DNA from: an uncultured Sphingobacteriaceae bacterium
Lineage (GTDB): Bacteria > Bacteroidota > Bacteroidia > Sphingobacteriales > Sphingobacteriaceae
NCBI GenBank assembly: GCA_946480915.1
Contig: CAMLLO010000003.1
Span: 1 to 64,000 of the forward strand
Direction of reading: 5' to 3'
Length of the DNA stretch: 64,000 nucleotides
The notes below the pieces were generated by a model that saw nothing but the letters and a program-made list of their open reading frames with translations, was not told where the DNA came from and ran no database searches. Positions 17,511 to 26,946 of this stretch are shown here, one piece after another. How positions within the stretch are numbered: position 1 is the stretch's first letter; every line of letters starts with the position of its first letter. A program made the position numbers and the translations under genes.

Positions 17511-18497
17511 TCACCGTCGCTGCAAAATTTCAAGAAGTAATTCAGGCTCGTTGGTGGTGATAAAGTCTATATTTTGCTTAAGTAGCCAGCACATGGCATC
17601 CTCCTGATCCACTGTCCACACATTCGTCGTTAACTTTTTTTCGTGAGCCTGTTTAATCCATTGCGGATTTTTTTTTAGAACGTTCACATCGTAATCAAAT
17701 CCCGAAATCTTATCTTTTGCAAGTTCTTCAGGTAATTTATCCCCTTTAAGGTATGCAACTGAAGCGTAAGGTTGAAGTTTAACAAGTTCTTTACAAATGG
17801 CATAGTCGAAACTGATATAGTCAACCCAGGCCTGAGCTTTGTAAGCTTTAACAAGTTCAACAATTTTTTTCGCGGCAGACATGCCATGATCTTTACTGAC
17901 AGACGAAGGTTTGATTTCCAGAATCAGGCGGGTGCTTTTTTGACTTAGCCCTTCTTTCAGATAATCGTTTAAAGTAGGCAGGCTTTCATTGTTCGAAAGC
18001 TTCAATTTTAATAGTTCGTTGGAGTTGGCCTGTTCAAGTGAAATACCTTGAACTTCGTAATCGTGACTGACAAATATTACCGAATCAGAAGACATATGAA
18101 CATCGAATTCGCTGCCGCTGCAACCCAGCTTTACCGCCTGCTGTAAAGCGGCGATAGAGTTTTCCGGCAAACCGGAATTTTTCCAGGCCCCACGGTGGGC
18201 AATTACCTTGTTTTCGATAAAGCTATCATGAATGATTTTAAATGATTCTGAAAGAAAATCCAGTTCTGTGTCGATAGAGATCGTCAAATCGTATTCAGCA
18301 TCTTTCTTATTATAAAAGGGAAGCAATTCAAGTCTGTTTCCTTTAATTACGAAAGCTTTCGCATCTTTTCCCGAAAGGATTATTTTTTTCAGTTCAAAAT
18401 CTTTTCCCGACAAACTAATCATTCCAACCTCATTCCGACCGGGCGAAAAGGTGTAGCTGCTTAGGAGGATTGAGGGTTTCTGCTGTGCATTTAACAT
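17511..18497 (-). CDS. Glycerophosphodiester phosphodiesterase family protein
   Basis: Residues ~90-328 are a GDPD TIM-barrel: VIAHRGAWKNSGLPENSIAA holds the HR and ENS metal/catalytic motif, GSEFDVHMSSDSVIFVSHD holds the E/D/H ligands, and LILEIKPSS and TTNEPELL follow. These enzymes release glycerol-3-phosphate from glycerophosphodiesters. The first ~90 residues form an additional beta domain. The only ATG gives a start MLNAQQKPS, which looks like the end of a signal peptide. In frame upstream lie hydrophobic codons (FLVLKYGSL) but no ATG before a TAG. Either a rare start codon is used or the 5' end is damaged. The protein is probably meant for export. Confidence 0.85.
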   Translation of the reverse strand: MLNAQQKPSILLSSYTFSPGRNEVGMISLSGKDFELKKIILSGKDAKAFVIKGNRLELLPFYNKKDAEYDLTISIDTELDFLSESFKIIHDSFIENKVIAHRGAWKNSGLPENSIAALQQAVKLGCSGSEFDVHMSSDSVIFVSHDYEVQGISLEQANSNELLKLKLSNNESLPTLNDYLKEGLSQKSTRLILEIKPSSVSKDHGMSAAKKIVELVKAYKAQAWVDYISFDYAICKELVKLQPYASVAYLKGDKLPEELAKDKISGFDYDVNVLKKNPQWIKQAHEKKLTTNVWTVDQEDAMCWLLKQNIDFITTNEPELLLEILQRR

Positions 18498-18757
18498 AAG
18501 GGAACCGTATTTCAGAACGAGGAATAGGGAATACTAATTTACAGCTTTTAAGCAATAAATATTTTCCTCCTAAAGCGTCAAACTGCCTTTATTTAACCCG
18601 GCTAGCAAGGCATTTCGGCTGCCGATTTTTATTCCAAAAGAGATTGAATCTACTCTTTTTTTCTGACGATAATCAATAATTGGGGTAATAAGAATCAGGA
18701 ATAAGCGCCTGATTACTTCTGAAATTTACCGCGTTAAATATTTTTAAATCTAATACC

Positions 18758-19297
18758 ATGAAAACTCAATTAATTTGTCGTACGTCGGCGATTTTCGTTG
18801 GCTTACTACTTGCCTTCGGTTCTTCTGCTCAGACCGTTGATACCTTGCTTAAAAGAACCGACAGTATATCTACCGGAAGAATTGACACCTTACCAACCGT
18901 AATAATTACCAGTAGTTCTGCAGTAAACCAGAAACTGTCGAAGGCCTTCAATAAAGATTTCAAGAATGCAGTAAATGCAAGATGGTTCGAAATAAACAAG
19001 AGATATTTGGTGAAATTTATTTCGGCGGATCAAAAAAATACAGCCTTATATAATAAAAGAGGTTATTTAATATATCATATCGCTTACGGAACAGAGAAAA
19101 ATCTTCCCGAAAACGTAAGAGATCAAATTAAAGCCCAATATCCAAAAGCTACCATTACCAATGCTATTTATGTTAATCAGGCAAACCGGAAGGTTTGGGT
19201 AGTAAGTTTGGAAGAAGGCCGAGAATTAGTTTTAACCCGGGTTGAGGACGACCAGCTTGATGAGGTTGAACGGTTTAAAAATGCATCGGTAAATTAA
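18758..19297 (+). CDS. Secreted PepSY-like protein
   Basis: A 179-aa protein with a clear signal peptide (cleavage near FGSSAQ, residue ~25). After a Thr/Ser-rich linker, residues ~60-170 show the PepSY-like/BLIP-like pattern common in Bacteroidota: FNKDFKNAVNARWFEINKRY, then IYHIAYGTEKNLPENVR and a C-terminal LVLTRVEDDQLDEVERF. These proteins sit in the periplasm and have no established enzyme activity. It opens the stress island, 20 bp ahead of a DUF892 gene in the same direction. Confidence 0.6.
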   Translation: MKTQLICRTSAIFVGLLLAFGSSAQTVDTLLKRTDSISTGRIDTLPTVIITSSSAVNQKLSKAFNKDFKNAVNARWFEINKRYLVKFISADQKNTALYNKRGYLIYHIAYGTEKNLPENVRDQIKAQYPKATITNAIYVNQANRKVWVVSLEEGRELVLTRVEDDQLDEVERFKNASVN

Positions 19298-19317
19298 TTC
19301 AGCAAGTTTTCAAGACA

Positions 19318-19821
19318 ATGAGAGGCATTAATACGCTGGATGATTTGATGACTTATTACCTGCAATCATTGCTGGAAACGGAATTGCGCTGGTCTGAAGC
19401 ATTGGACAGAATCGTGTTGGCAGTGAAGTCGCCGGACTTAAAAACCTTATTAGATAAATCCGCTGACCTTTCAAGAAATCACCTGAGAATTTTGGGTGAA
19501 ACCTTAGAGAGCTTCGAGAATGGCAACTCATTTAAGCAAGCATTGGTTGTAGATGGCTTGATCGGAGAAATGGATGAACTGCTTGAAATAACCACCGATC
19601 CTGAAGTTAAAGATGCTGCTATCCTTGTGTCTCATCAATGTATCGGACACTATAAAATTGCACAATACGGAGCGGTGAATTCGTTTGCTGGACTTTTTAA
19701 GATGCGGGAGATTGCTTCAATGATCCATCACTTACTGGAGGAAGAAAAAGCAGCGGATGAGGTGTTAACCGAATTTGCTGAAAGCAGGATTAATCCTGAT
19801 GCCCAATCCTTATTAAAATAG
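19318..19821 (+). CDS. DUF892 (YciE/YciF-like) ferritin-like stress protein
   Basis: A 167-aa all-helical protein with the DUF892 order: an N-terminal LDDLMTYYLQSLLETELRW helix, a LSRNHLRILGETLESF helix, then VSHQCIGHYKIAQYGAV and a final EEEKAADEVLTEFAE helix that provides Glu/His metal ligands typical of the ferritin-like fold. The family is induced by osmotic and general stress; its exact chemistry is unsettled. It is more divergent than the other two DUF892 copies in this window, which resemble each other. Confidence 0.8.
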   Translation: MRGINTLDDLMTYYLQSLLETELRWSEALDRIVLAVKSPDLKTLLDKSADLSRNHLRILGETLESFENGNSFKQALVVDGLIGEMDELLEITTDPEVKDAAILVSHQCIGHYKIAQYGAVNSFAGLFKMREIASMIHHLLEEEKAADEVLTEFAESRINPDAQSLLK

Positions 19822-19893
19822 ATGGTACGGGTCTAACAAACATTAAATTATTCTACATGCCCTGGATAATGAGGGAAATATAAATTTCAACAT

Positions 19894-20898
19894 ATGGAGA
19901 TTCCGGAGTTAATGCAAGCAATGGTATTCGAATGTGCCGGAAAGCCATTAGTTTTGAAGGAGGTACCCGTTCCTCAGCCTTCGGCTGATCAGATGTTATT
20001 AAAGATCCGGGCCTGCGGAATCTGCAGGACCGATCTTCATATAATTGACGGAGAACTTAAAAATCCTAAACTTCAGCTCATTCCGGGGCATGAAATTATC
20101 GCAACGGTTGTAAAAAAGGGGCAGAACGTAACCCGCTTTAATGAAGGTGATATGGTTGGTGTCCCCTGGCTGGCACACACCTGCGGAGAATGCAAGTATT
20201 GCGAGGCGGGTCAGGAGAATTTATGCGACAAACCTTTATTTACCGGCTATACCATTGATGGTGGATTTGCAGAATATACTGTTGCCTATGATCAGTATTG
20301 CTTTAATCTGTCGAGTTTTTACAACAATTCATCGGGAGCTCCGCTGATGTGTGCCGGGTTAATTGGTTATCGGTCATATAAAATGCTTGATAAAAAAGCT
20401 GAAAATATTGGCATCTACGGATTCGGCGCAGCTGCACATATTATCATTCAGCTTGCCATTTTTCAAGGTAAAAAGGTTTATGTGTTTACCCGTGCGGGAG
20501 ATAAAATAGGACAGCAATTTGCTCTGGATCTGGGTGCAGAATGGGCCGGAGATTCTGAGGCATCGCTTCCTGTAAAATTAGATGCCGCCATAATCTTTGC
20601 TCCCCTTGGAGATCTTATTCCAAAAGCTTTAGAAGATGTGGATAAAGGATGTATGGTGGTATGCGGCGGTATCCATATGACGGATATACCCTCCTTTCCT
20701 TACCGCCTTTTATGGGAAGAGCGCTGCGTGCGATCTGTCGCCAACCTGACACGCCAGGATGGAGTGGAATTTTTCGAGCTTGCAGAAAAGGTGCCTGTAA
20801 AAGCTACAACTGTTTTGTTTAAACTGCATGAGGCTAATCAGGCGATTGACAGCCTTCGTCATGGTAAAATACAAGGTGCCGCAGTACTTGTGATGTAG
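19894..20898 (+). CDS. Zinc-dependent alcohol dehydrogenase (AdhA-like MDR)
   Basis: A 334-aa medium-chain dehydrogenase. RACGICRTDLHIIDGE and PGHEIIATV give the catalytic zinc Cys/His/Glu, and HTCGECKYCEAGQENLCD gives the four structural-zinc cysteines. IGIYGFGAAAHIIIQLA is the Rossmann nucleotide loop, slightly altered from GxGxxG (GFGAAA). Such AdhA-like enzymes reduce or oxidise alcohols and aldehydes with NAD(P). It lies within the stress island downstream of DUF892, so aldehyde detoxification is plausible but inferred. Confidence 0.88.
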   Translation: MEIPELMQAMVFECAGKPLVLKEVPVPQPSADQMLLKIRACGICRTDLHIIDGELKNPKLQLIPGHEIIATVVKKGQNVTRFNEGDMVGVPWLAHTCGECKYCEAGQENLCDKPLFTGYTIDGGFAEYTVAYDQYCFNLSSFYNNSSGAPLMCAGLIGYRSYKMLDKKAENIGIYGFGAAAHIIIQLAIFQGKKVYVFTRAGDKIGQQFALDLGAEWAGDSEASLPVKLDAAIIFAPLGDLIPKALEDVDKGCMVVCGGIHMTDIPSFPYRLLWEERCVRSVANLTRQDGVEFFELAEKVPVKATTVLFKLHEANQAIDSLRHGKIQGAAVLVM

Positions 20899-21137
20899 CT
20901 TTTCTGTGCCGGATTTTACCCCCGGCCTGATAATAATCAGCAGCAGAACTGACGGTAATTTTACGAACGAGCCTATGGTTTTTGTTTCTTTGAATAACCG
21001 GGTATCGAATAATAAAGAAAACCGAGGTTCACATTCTTTTGCTTTGATTTTGTAGCAAAACCTCGCTTGATAAATAGTGATCAATTCAATCCCTCTTCAT
21101 CAATCAATAACATAAAACCTTTTAATGTGAGACTGTT

Positions 21138-23135
21138 ATGCGAAAAAGCACCGCGAAAAAGGAAAAGAGAAAAGAAGAGTTAAATAAGCTTCCGGAACAG
21201 GATCTGCCTGAAGGAACTAATTTCAATATCGGGTGGATATATATCGTTCTGTTTGGGATTATTTTAGCGATTTCTTTTTTTAGAGATTCCTCGGTGGCAA
21301 AAGAAATTACATGGCAGGAGTTCAATCGGAATATATTACAGCGCCACGCTGTTGATCATGTTGAAGTAATAAACAACGAGAACGTAAACGTATATATAAA
21401 AAAAAAATTTTCCAATAATCCGGCTTTTAAGGACGTGTTTAAGCCGATGATTGCCAATCAACCGAATGCCGGACCTCATTATGTGTTCACTATTGGCTCG
21501 GTGGAAACATTTGAACATAATTTAGAAGAGGCTCAGGCTAAATTTAAAGAACAGGATAAAATCTCTGTCAGGTATGTAAAGCAATCGAATTGGCTGATGC
21601 AAATGCTTGGATGGGTGTTCTTATTCGTTGTCATAACCTTCATCTGGCAGTTTCTTTTCCGACGAATGGCTGGTGCAGGTGGTAACTCCTCTGTTTTTTC
21701 CTTTGGAAAATCGACCGCTTTATTAATGGAAAAGGAGAATAAAAGCACGATTACTTTTGATGATGTTGCCGGACTTGAAGAAGCTAAAGTTGAGATTAAG
21801 GAAATTGTTGATTTTTTAAAAGATCCTAGCGCTTATACCAAATTGGGCGCTAAAATCCCCAAAGGAATTATTATTGTGGGCCCTCCGGGTACTGGAAAAA
21901 CCCTTTTGGTGAAGTCGGTCGCCGGCGAAGCCCAGGTTCCTTTCTTTTCCATTTCAGGTTCTGAATTTGTAGAAATGTTTGTGGGAGTCGGAGCCTCGAG
22001 AGTTCGCGATCTGTTTAAAAAAGCTAAGGAAAAGGCTCCGTGTATTGTTTTCATTGATGAGATTGATGCCGTCGGACGATCGCGTAGCAAAAATTCGTTA
22101 TACACCGGCGCAAATGACGAGAGGGAAAATACTTTGAATCAGTTGCTTACAGAAATGGATGGTTTCGGAACGAATAGTGGAGTAATTGTTTTGGCTGCCA
22201 CAAATCGTGCCGATATGCTTGACCCGGCTTTATTACGACCGGGAAGGTTTGATCGCCATATCTATCTGGAACTACCAAATTTCACTGAAAGAAAAGCCAT
22301 TTTCAAAGTGCATTTGCGCCCATTAGTGCTTGATTCATCTATAGAGGTTGATTTTTTGGCGGCACAAACTCCGGGGTTCTCGGGTGCAGATATCGCCAAT
22401 ATTTGTAATGAAGCGGCTTTAATTGCTGCCCGTCGTAAAAAGCAAAAGGTTGATAGACAGGATTTTTTGGATGCAACCGATAGGGTAGTAGCCGGACTGG
22501 AAAGAAAAAGTAAAATCATTTCTCCGGAGGAAAAGAAAATTATTGCTTATCACGAAGCCGGACATGCCGTTGTTAGCTGGCTTTTAAAATATGTTGACAC
22601 CCTGGCTAAGGTTTCAATCATACCAAGGGGAAAGTCGCTTGGCGCCGCCTGGTATTTGCCCGAGGAGCGTGAATTGCGAACCTCAACTGAATTTTCGCAA
22701 CGGCTTTGTGCAGCCCTCGGAGGACGGGCAGCAGAAGAAATAACATGGGGCGATGTATCTTCAGGGGCCTTAGACGACTTAGAAAAGGTTACAAAAGATG
22801 CATATATGATGGTGGCTTTTTACGGGTTCAACAAAAAAATTGGCAACACGAGTTTTTATGATTCGACCGGTTTGCGTGATTCAAGTATTCAAAAGCCATA
22901 TAGTGAAGAAACTGGTAAAATGATTGATCAGGAAGTGAGAAAGTTGGTTGAAGAGGCCTATAAGCAAACGAAGGAAATTTTATTGAATCATAAAGAAGAA
23001 CTTAAACAAATAGCAGAACTGCTTTTACAAAAGGAAGTGGTATTCAAAGAAGATCTCGAAAAAATACTGGGTAAACGGCCCGAGAGTAGCATGTCTGTTG
23101 AACTAAAAACGTCTCCCCAAATAACCGGAGCTTGA
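21138..23135 (+). CDS. ftsH: FtsH-type ATP-dependent membrane zinc metalloprotease
   Basis: A 665-aa protein with FtsH architecture: helix 1 (~33-49, [16 protein letters not shown]), a periplasmic domain, helix 2 (~153-172), then an AAA+ module with Walker A GPPGTGKT, Walker [12 protein letters not shown], and the second region of homology ([20 protein letters not shown]). The zinc site is HEAGHAV, with the third ligand expected in the LEKVTKDAY region. It degrades misfolded membrane and regulatory proteins. It sits directly upstream of an Hsp20 gene among other stress genes, so it is probably an accessory, stress-linked paralogue; whether a second FtsH exists elsewhere cannot be seen here. 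Confidence 0.95.
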   Translation: MRKSTAKKEKRKEELNKLPEQDLPEGTNFNIGWIYIVLFGIILAISFFRDSSVAKEITWQEFNRNILQRHAVDHVEVINNENVNVYIKKKFSNNPAFKDVFKPMIANQPNAGPHYVFTIGSVETFEHNLEEAQAKFKEQDKISVRYVKQSNWLMQMLGWVFLFVVITFIWQFLFRRMAGAGGNSSVFSFGKSTALLMEKENKSTITFDDVAGLEEAKVEIKEIVDFLKDPSAYTKLGAKIPKGIIIVGPPGTGKTLLVKSVAGEAQVPFFSISGSEFVEMFVGVGASRVRDLFKKAKEKAPCIVFIDEIDAVGRSRSKNSLYTGANDERENTLNQLLTEMDGFGTNSGVIVLAATNRADMLDPALLRPGRFDRHIYLELPNFTERKAIFKVHLRPLVLDSSIEVDFLAAQTPGFSGADIANICNEAALIAARRKKQKVDRQDFLDATDRVVAGLERKSKIISPEEKKIIAYHEAGHAVVSWLLKYVDTLAKVSIIPRGKSLGAAWYLPEERELRTSTEFSQRLCAALGGRAAEEITWGDVSSGALDDLEKVTKDAYMMVAFYGFNKKIGNTSFYDSTGLRDSSIQKPYSEETGKMIDQEVRKLVEEAYKQTKEILLNHKEELKQIAELLLQKEVVFKEDLEKILGKRPESSMSVELKTSPQITGA

Positions 23136-23361
23136 TTGTGTGACCACAAACCGCTACATGCTTTTAGCGATATTTAAAATTCCTTCCGATAATCCAAAAT
23201 AAATACGTGGTCCGCCCATGAATTCGTCATCTTATTTCCATTCAGATTCTATTTTGATCAGAATCAGCCATGGGGCTGAGACCTATCAGTACATAGGATT
23301 TTGGATCTCTCTAATTTAGTTCTCAAATAAATAATTTAACAATCAAACAACGGAGGTATTT

Positions 23362-23814
23362 ATGGCTACGAGATCACTAGCGACACAGACAAGATCAATC
23401 CCATCATTATTTGAGGATATCTTAACCCCTTTTATGCAACTTCCTATTTCTTCTTTTTTTGGCGACGGTGGTCGAACCTTATCCGTTCCAGCAGCTAATA
23501 TTGTAGAAGGAAAGGATAATTACAAGATTCGCCTCGCTGTGCCGGGAATGAAAAGAGAAGATTTTAAAATCGACCTGGAGAACAATCAATTAAGAATCAG
23601 TGCAGAAACTGAAGAAAAGATGGAGCAAGAAGAAGATCAAATTACTCGTCAGGAATATAGCTTCTCTTCATTCTCGCGAGCCTTTGCATTGCCTGAGGAT
23701 GTGAATAAGGATAAGATACAGGCCAGGTATGAAAATGGAGTCTTAACTATTACTTTGGTGAAAAAGGACGAGGCAGTGCGGGGCGCCATAAGTAAACACA
23801 TTAATGTGTCGTAA
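23362..23814 (+). CDS. Hsp20/alpha-crystallin small heat-shock protein
   Basis: A 150-aa protein whose residues ~38-140 are an alpha-crystallin domain: VPAANIVEGKDNYKIRLAVP, GMKREDFKIDLENNQLRIS, and YSFSSFSRAFALPEDVN ending in ARYENGVLTITLVKK. It would act as an ATP-independent holdase. A good SD (GGAGG seven bases before the ATG) marks the start, unusual for this window and consistent with high expression. A terminator-like hairpin follows it. Confidence 0.95.
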   Translation: MATRSLATQTRSIPSLFEDILTPFMQLPISSFFGDGGRTLSVPAANIVEGKDNYKIRLAVPGMKREDFKIDLENNQLRISAETEEKMEQEEDQITRQEYSFSSFSRAFALPEDVNKDKIQARYENGVLTITLVKKDEAVRGAISKHINVS

Positions 23815-23827
23815 ATTTTTCTGCGAA

Positions 23828-23862
23828 CAATATGTCCTGCCCTATTTAAACGGGACATATTG
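23828..23862 (+). terminator. Stem-loop terminator after hsp20
   Basis: Arms CAATATGTCC and GGGACATATTG close a 14-base loop; a T-rich TGTTGTTTTC tail follows. It lies 14 bp after the Hsp20 stop. Confidence 0.75.
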
Positions 23863-23914
23863 TTGTTTTCTCAATTGAAGTACCAGAAAATTTACATTTT
23901 TCTCACTAAAAGAA

Positions 23915-25074
23915 ATGGCAACCGTCTTAACAGACCTACAGGAGTCCGGTCAAGTTAAATTAAGCTTTTACGAAGGCCGAATACGCAAACTCTTTAATAA
24001 AGCAGGTATACAAATAAATGGTTCAAACTCCTGGGATATACAGGTTCATGATTCATCCCTTTATGCAAACCTTTTTAAAAATGGATCTTTGGCATTCGGC
24101 GAATCGTATATGAATGGCTTATGGGATTGTGAAAAGCTTGACGAACTAATTTTCAGAATTATAAGAGCTAACATTGATAGTGAAGTCGCAAGAGATTTTC
24201 GTGCCATCGTATATTTTCTCAAATCTAAATTTTTAAACCAGCAATCGGCAAATAAGGTTCATGAAGTTGCAAGAAAACATTATGACATCGGGAACGACCT
24301 CTTCGCAGCCATGCTCGACAAAAGAATGATGTACTCCTGTGCTTACTGGAATAATGCTGAAACACTCGACCAGGCCCAGGAAAACAAACTCGAACTAATT
24401 TGCCAAAAGCTTAAACTTGCGCCCGGACAAAAGGTATTGGATATTGGCTGCGGATGGGGTGGCTTTGCTGAATATGCTGCAGAGAGGTATCAGGTAGAGG
24501 TGGTTGGGATTACAATTTCAAATCAACAACTTGAATTGGCGAAGGAACGATGTGCTAATCTTCCCATTGAAATCCGCTTACAGGATTACAGGAGTCTGGA
24601 CGAAAAATTTGATAAAATTGTATCCATTGGTATGTTCGAGCATGTTGGCTATAAAAATTATTCTGATTACATGCGAATAGTAAGGAATGCTTTAAAAGAT
24701 GACGGCTTATTCCTCTTGCATACTATTGGCGGAAACATTTCATTGACAACCATAGATCCATGGATCAATACTTATATTTTCCCGAATGCGATGATGCCTT
24801 CTGTTGCTCAAATGGTAAATCAATTGAAAATAAGTTTATCCTCGAAGACTGGCATAATCTCGGAAGCCATTACGACTTAACGTTGATGGAATGGATGCGT
24901 CGATTCAAAAATGCCTGGTCGCAAATAAGAGAGAGGTACGATGATCGTTTTTACAGAATGTGGATTTATTATTTAGCTACCTGTGCAGCGTCTTTCAGGG
25001 CAAAAAGAAATAATTTGTGGCAAATAGTTTTATCGCCCCCAACAAATCTGGAGGTTTACCAGTCTATCAGATAA
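23915..25074 (+). pseudogene. cfa: Cyclopropane-fatty-acyl-phospholipid synthase, split by a frameshift
   Basis: The N-terminal 300 residues read as a normal CFA synthase: VARKHYDIGNDLFAAMLD, MMYSCAYW, the SAM motif VLDIGCGWGGFAEYAAE, ISIGMFEHVGYKNYSDY-type motifs and INTYIFPNAMMPS. After VAQMV (about 24815) the frame goes wrong and stops at 24880. The family ending (SIENKFILEDWHNLGSHYDL ... FYRMWIYYLATCAASFRA) continues in the +1 frame to 25074. Inserting one base in GTAAAT at 24815-24820 restores a ~385-aa enzyme of normal length. Either the gene is recently inactivated or one A was lost from the assembly. The intact enzyme would methylenate membrane lipids under stress. Confidence 0.88.
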
Positions 25075-25093
25075 ATCCTTACTTTTTCCGGCC

Positions 25094-25618
25094 TTATTTA
25101 AGATATAGGTTGGGATCTTTTGCTTTGACATTGATTTCGTGCTCTGCTAATTGCGACAATCGATCGTCAATATGCTTTTCATTTATATCAATCCAATAGA
25201 ATACTTCAGCTTCTTTTTCCATGTTCAGTACCTTAGCAAAAGCCGCCGCGGTTCCATAAACACTTATTTTGAAATGGTTAATTGCCTGAATACTGGCAAG
25301 CAGCGCCGCGTCTCTAACATCCATATCCTGGCAAGTGAACATAGTTTGCTCGGCCTCTTTAATATAAGCATCCATTATACGATTTTTTGTATCACGGAAA
25401 GCGCTTGAACTTTCATCGAGGAGGGTCTCCATTTTTTGAATATGCTGTTGAATAAATTCACGATACTTCTCTAAAATGGCTTTTAGTTTTTGAGAAGTGG
25501 TTTTATTTATCCAGTCGGGCAAAATAACATGTAGCTGGTTTTCTGCACTTATACACTGACTGATATCGTAGTCAAGCAGCTTGCCCAAGTCGCTGATTGA
25601 TGAGTTATTTACTTCCAT
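25094..25618 (-). CDS. DUF892 (YciE/YciF-like) ferritin-like stress protein
   Basis: A 174-aa helical protein closely related by eye to the product at 30348-30869. Both contain LLxYDIS (here LLDYDISQCISAENQL), a QQHIQKMETL-type helix and the near-identical ending HIDDRLSQLAEHEINVKAK. The helices NHFKISVYGTAAAFA and DINEKHIDDRLSQLAEHE carry the likely Glu/His metal ligands. Function is presumed general stress. It is convergent with the cfa gene (20 bp between stops) and divergent from a small acidic-protein gene. Confidence 0.8.
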   Translation of the reverse strand: MEVNNSSISDLGKLLDYDISQCISAENQLHVILPDWINKTTSQKLKAILEKYREFIQQHIQKMETLLDESSSAFRDTKNRIMDAYIKEAEQTMFTCQDMDVRDAALLASIQAINHFKISVYGTAAAFAKVLNMEKEAEVFYWIDINEKHIDDRLSQLAEHEINVKAKDPNLYLK

Positions 25619-25834
25619 GACAATCTTATTTTATTCAAATTTATCGTTCAAATAAGCAGGCATGGCTGATTTATGTCAGTAAGGAAGTTGACATTTCTCA
25701 AGATTCTCAAGATCCGGAATTAGAAATTTCCAGGTGCTTTACATGGGCTTAGTTAAATGCAAATTTATTTGCCCAAAGCGTGGTTTTGATTAAATGGAAC
25801 GCTAATTGTTGGTTTTTAATTTAATAATTCGGTT

Positions 25835-26008
25835 ATGGCAAAGAAGAAAAAATTGACTGCGCAATTGCCTGAAGAGTATCCTGAAAGTACGCCAATTGCT
25901 GATCCCGAAGATCCATTTGTTCCTGAGGGAGATCCGGAGATAATTCCTTTCGAAGATCCTTTCGAAAACCCGCCTTATACACCACCTGTTCCTGGAGAAG
26001 GTCCATGA
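25835..26008 (+). CDS. 57-aa acidic, proline-rich small protein
   Basis: Starts MAKKKKLTAQLPEEYPEST; the rest is almost entirely Asp, Glu and Pro with repeated ExP/DPxxP patterns (ADPEDPF, EGDPEIIP, FEDPFENPP). It has no predicted fold and is probably disordered, with a basic head and an acidic tail. It has its own intergenic region and is followed by a terminator-like hairpin, which argues for a real gene. No family recognised. Confidence 0.6.
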   Translation: MAKKKKLTAQLPEEYPESTPIADPEDPFVPEGDPEIIPFEDPFENPPYTPPVPGEGP

Positions 26009-26040
26009 TGGTGGGATGTTATCCGCAGAGCTTAGATTTT

Positions 26041-26060
26041 ATGCCGGCCGAAGCCGGCAT
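26041..26060. terminator. GC-rich hairpin between small protein and BON gene
   Basis: ATGCCGGC and GCCGGCAT pair around CGAA, giving a stable bidirectional-type stem between two convergent genes. The flanking T-run is weak (upstream TTT only). Confidence 0.7.
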
Positions 26061-26086
26061 AATTAAGTCTTATAAGTCTTACCAGA

Positions 26087-26758
26087 TTAAAGAATGAATT
26101 CTGCTTCTTCTTCAACCTCTAGTTGGTTCTCTACTCTGAAAATGCCGGGGGCCGACCAGATTGCATCTTCAGCATCTTCTTTTTCTGCAAACGAACGTAC
26201 TTTACCTCTCAGAATGGCCTTGTTTCCGTCAACATCAATGTGCACTTTATTGGCATCAATGCTAGCGCTTCTATGAAAAGCAGCGCTTATTTTTTGTTTT
26301 AAGTTTTCGGGTGGGGTTTTTTGCTTCAATGTTAAATTATTAATAACGTTCCGTACACCAACCAGATTAATAACTGCGTTCTTTGCCGATTCGCGTTGGT
26401 ATCCCCAGTCAACTTCTCCTTCCAGAGTTAAAATTCCATCTTCGACTTTTACTTTAATACTTTGTTCATTGATGGACGTATGCCATTTTATTGCATTTAC
26501 AGCCGCTTCAGCAATTTCAGTATCCGATCTTTTATAACTTGGCGAAATTCCCACCTGAATATCCTCAGCTATTGCCTTAACTCCAGTCACCTTTTTAGCT
26601 TGTTTCTCAGCTTCCAATTTTTTCAAGTAACTGTCTACATGACCCGAAAGCGTTACCACCCCATTTTTTACAGAAACGCCAATTTCTGACGCGTTTAGAA
26701 GTGGATCCCATTTTAATTGGTCGAGTACATCCTGCTGGATTTGTGCATCATTTTTCAT
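26087..26758 (-). CDS. Three-BON-domain (OsmY-like) protein
   Basis: A 223-aa protein of three BON repeats (about 4-70, 78-145, 153-220). Each shows the alternating helix/strand pattern with a central Gly: VKNGVVTLSGHVDSY, VEDGILTLEGEVDWGYQRES and VDGNKAILRGKVRSFAEKEDA. No signal peptide is visible, so it is probably cytoplasmic, unlike E. coli OsmY. BON domains are thought to bind phospholipids. A paralogue with the same three-domain plan lies at 32259-32933 on the other strand. It is divergent from the Usp gene with a ~190-bp shared regulatory region. Confidence 0.88.
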   Translation of the reverse strand: MKNDAQIQQDVLDQLKWDPLLNASEIGVSVKNGVVTLSGHVDSYLKKLEAEKQAKKVTGVKAIAEDIQVGISPSYKRSDTEIAEAAVNAIKWHTSINEQSIKVKVEDGILTLEGEVDWGYQRESAKNAVINLVGVRNVINNLTLKQKTPPENLKQKISAAFHRSASIDANKVHIDVDGNKAILRGKVRSFAEKEDAEDAIWSAPGIFRVENQLEVEEEAEFIL

Positions 26759-26946
26759 AATAGTTGTGATTTTAATATTTTTAAAGGTACCTCATTGCCT
26801 GTTTTTTGATTTGACAATGGTCAGTTTTGAGCCTGATATTAGGGCAAATATTTTGGATGTTTATCATCTCGATGCTGGACAGTAATCAGTCAGTCCCAAA
26901 GGCTTTTTGCCCAATTTTATAATTCGTGAATGAATTCAGGTGTGTT

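Noticed and set aside
20710..21084. 124-codon minus-strand frame after the ADH gene
   Set aside because: Largely antisense to ADH and with unprotein-like composition; the 20899-21137 gap otherwise shows nothing definite.
23136..23361. Possible heat-shock operator or RNA thermometer before hsp20
   Set aside because: Only a weak 6-bp stem (GATTCT/AGAATC) was found; no CIRCE or ROSE-like element.
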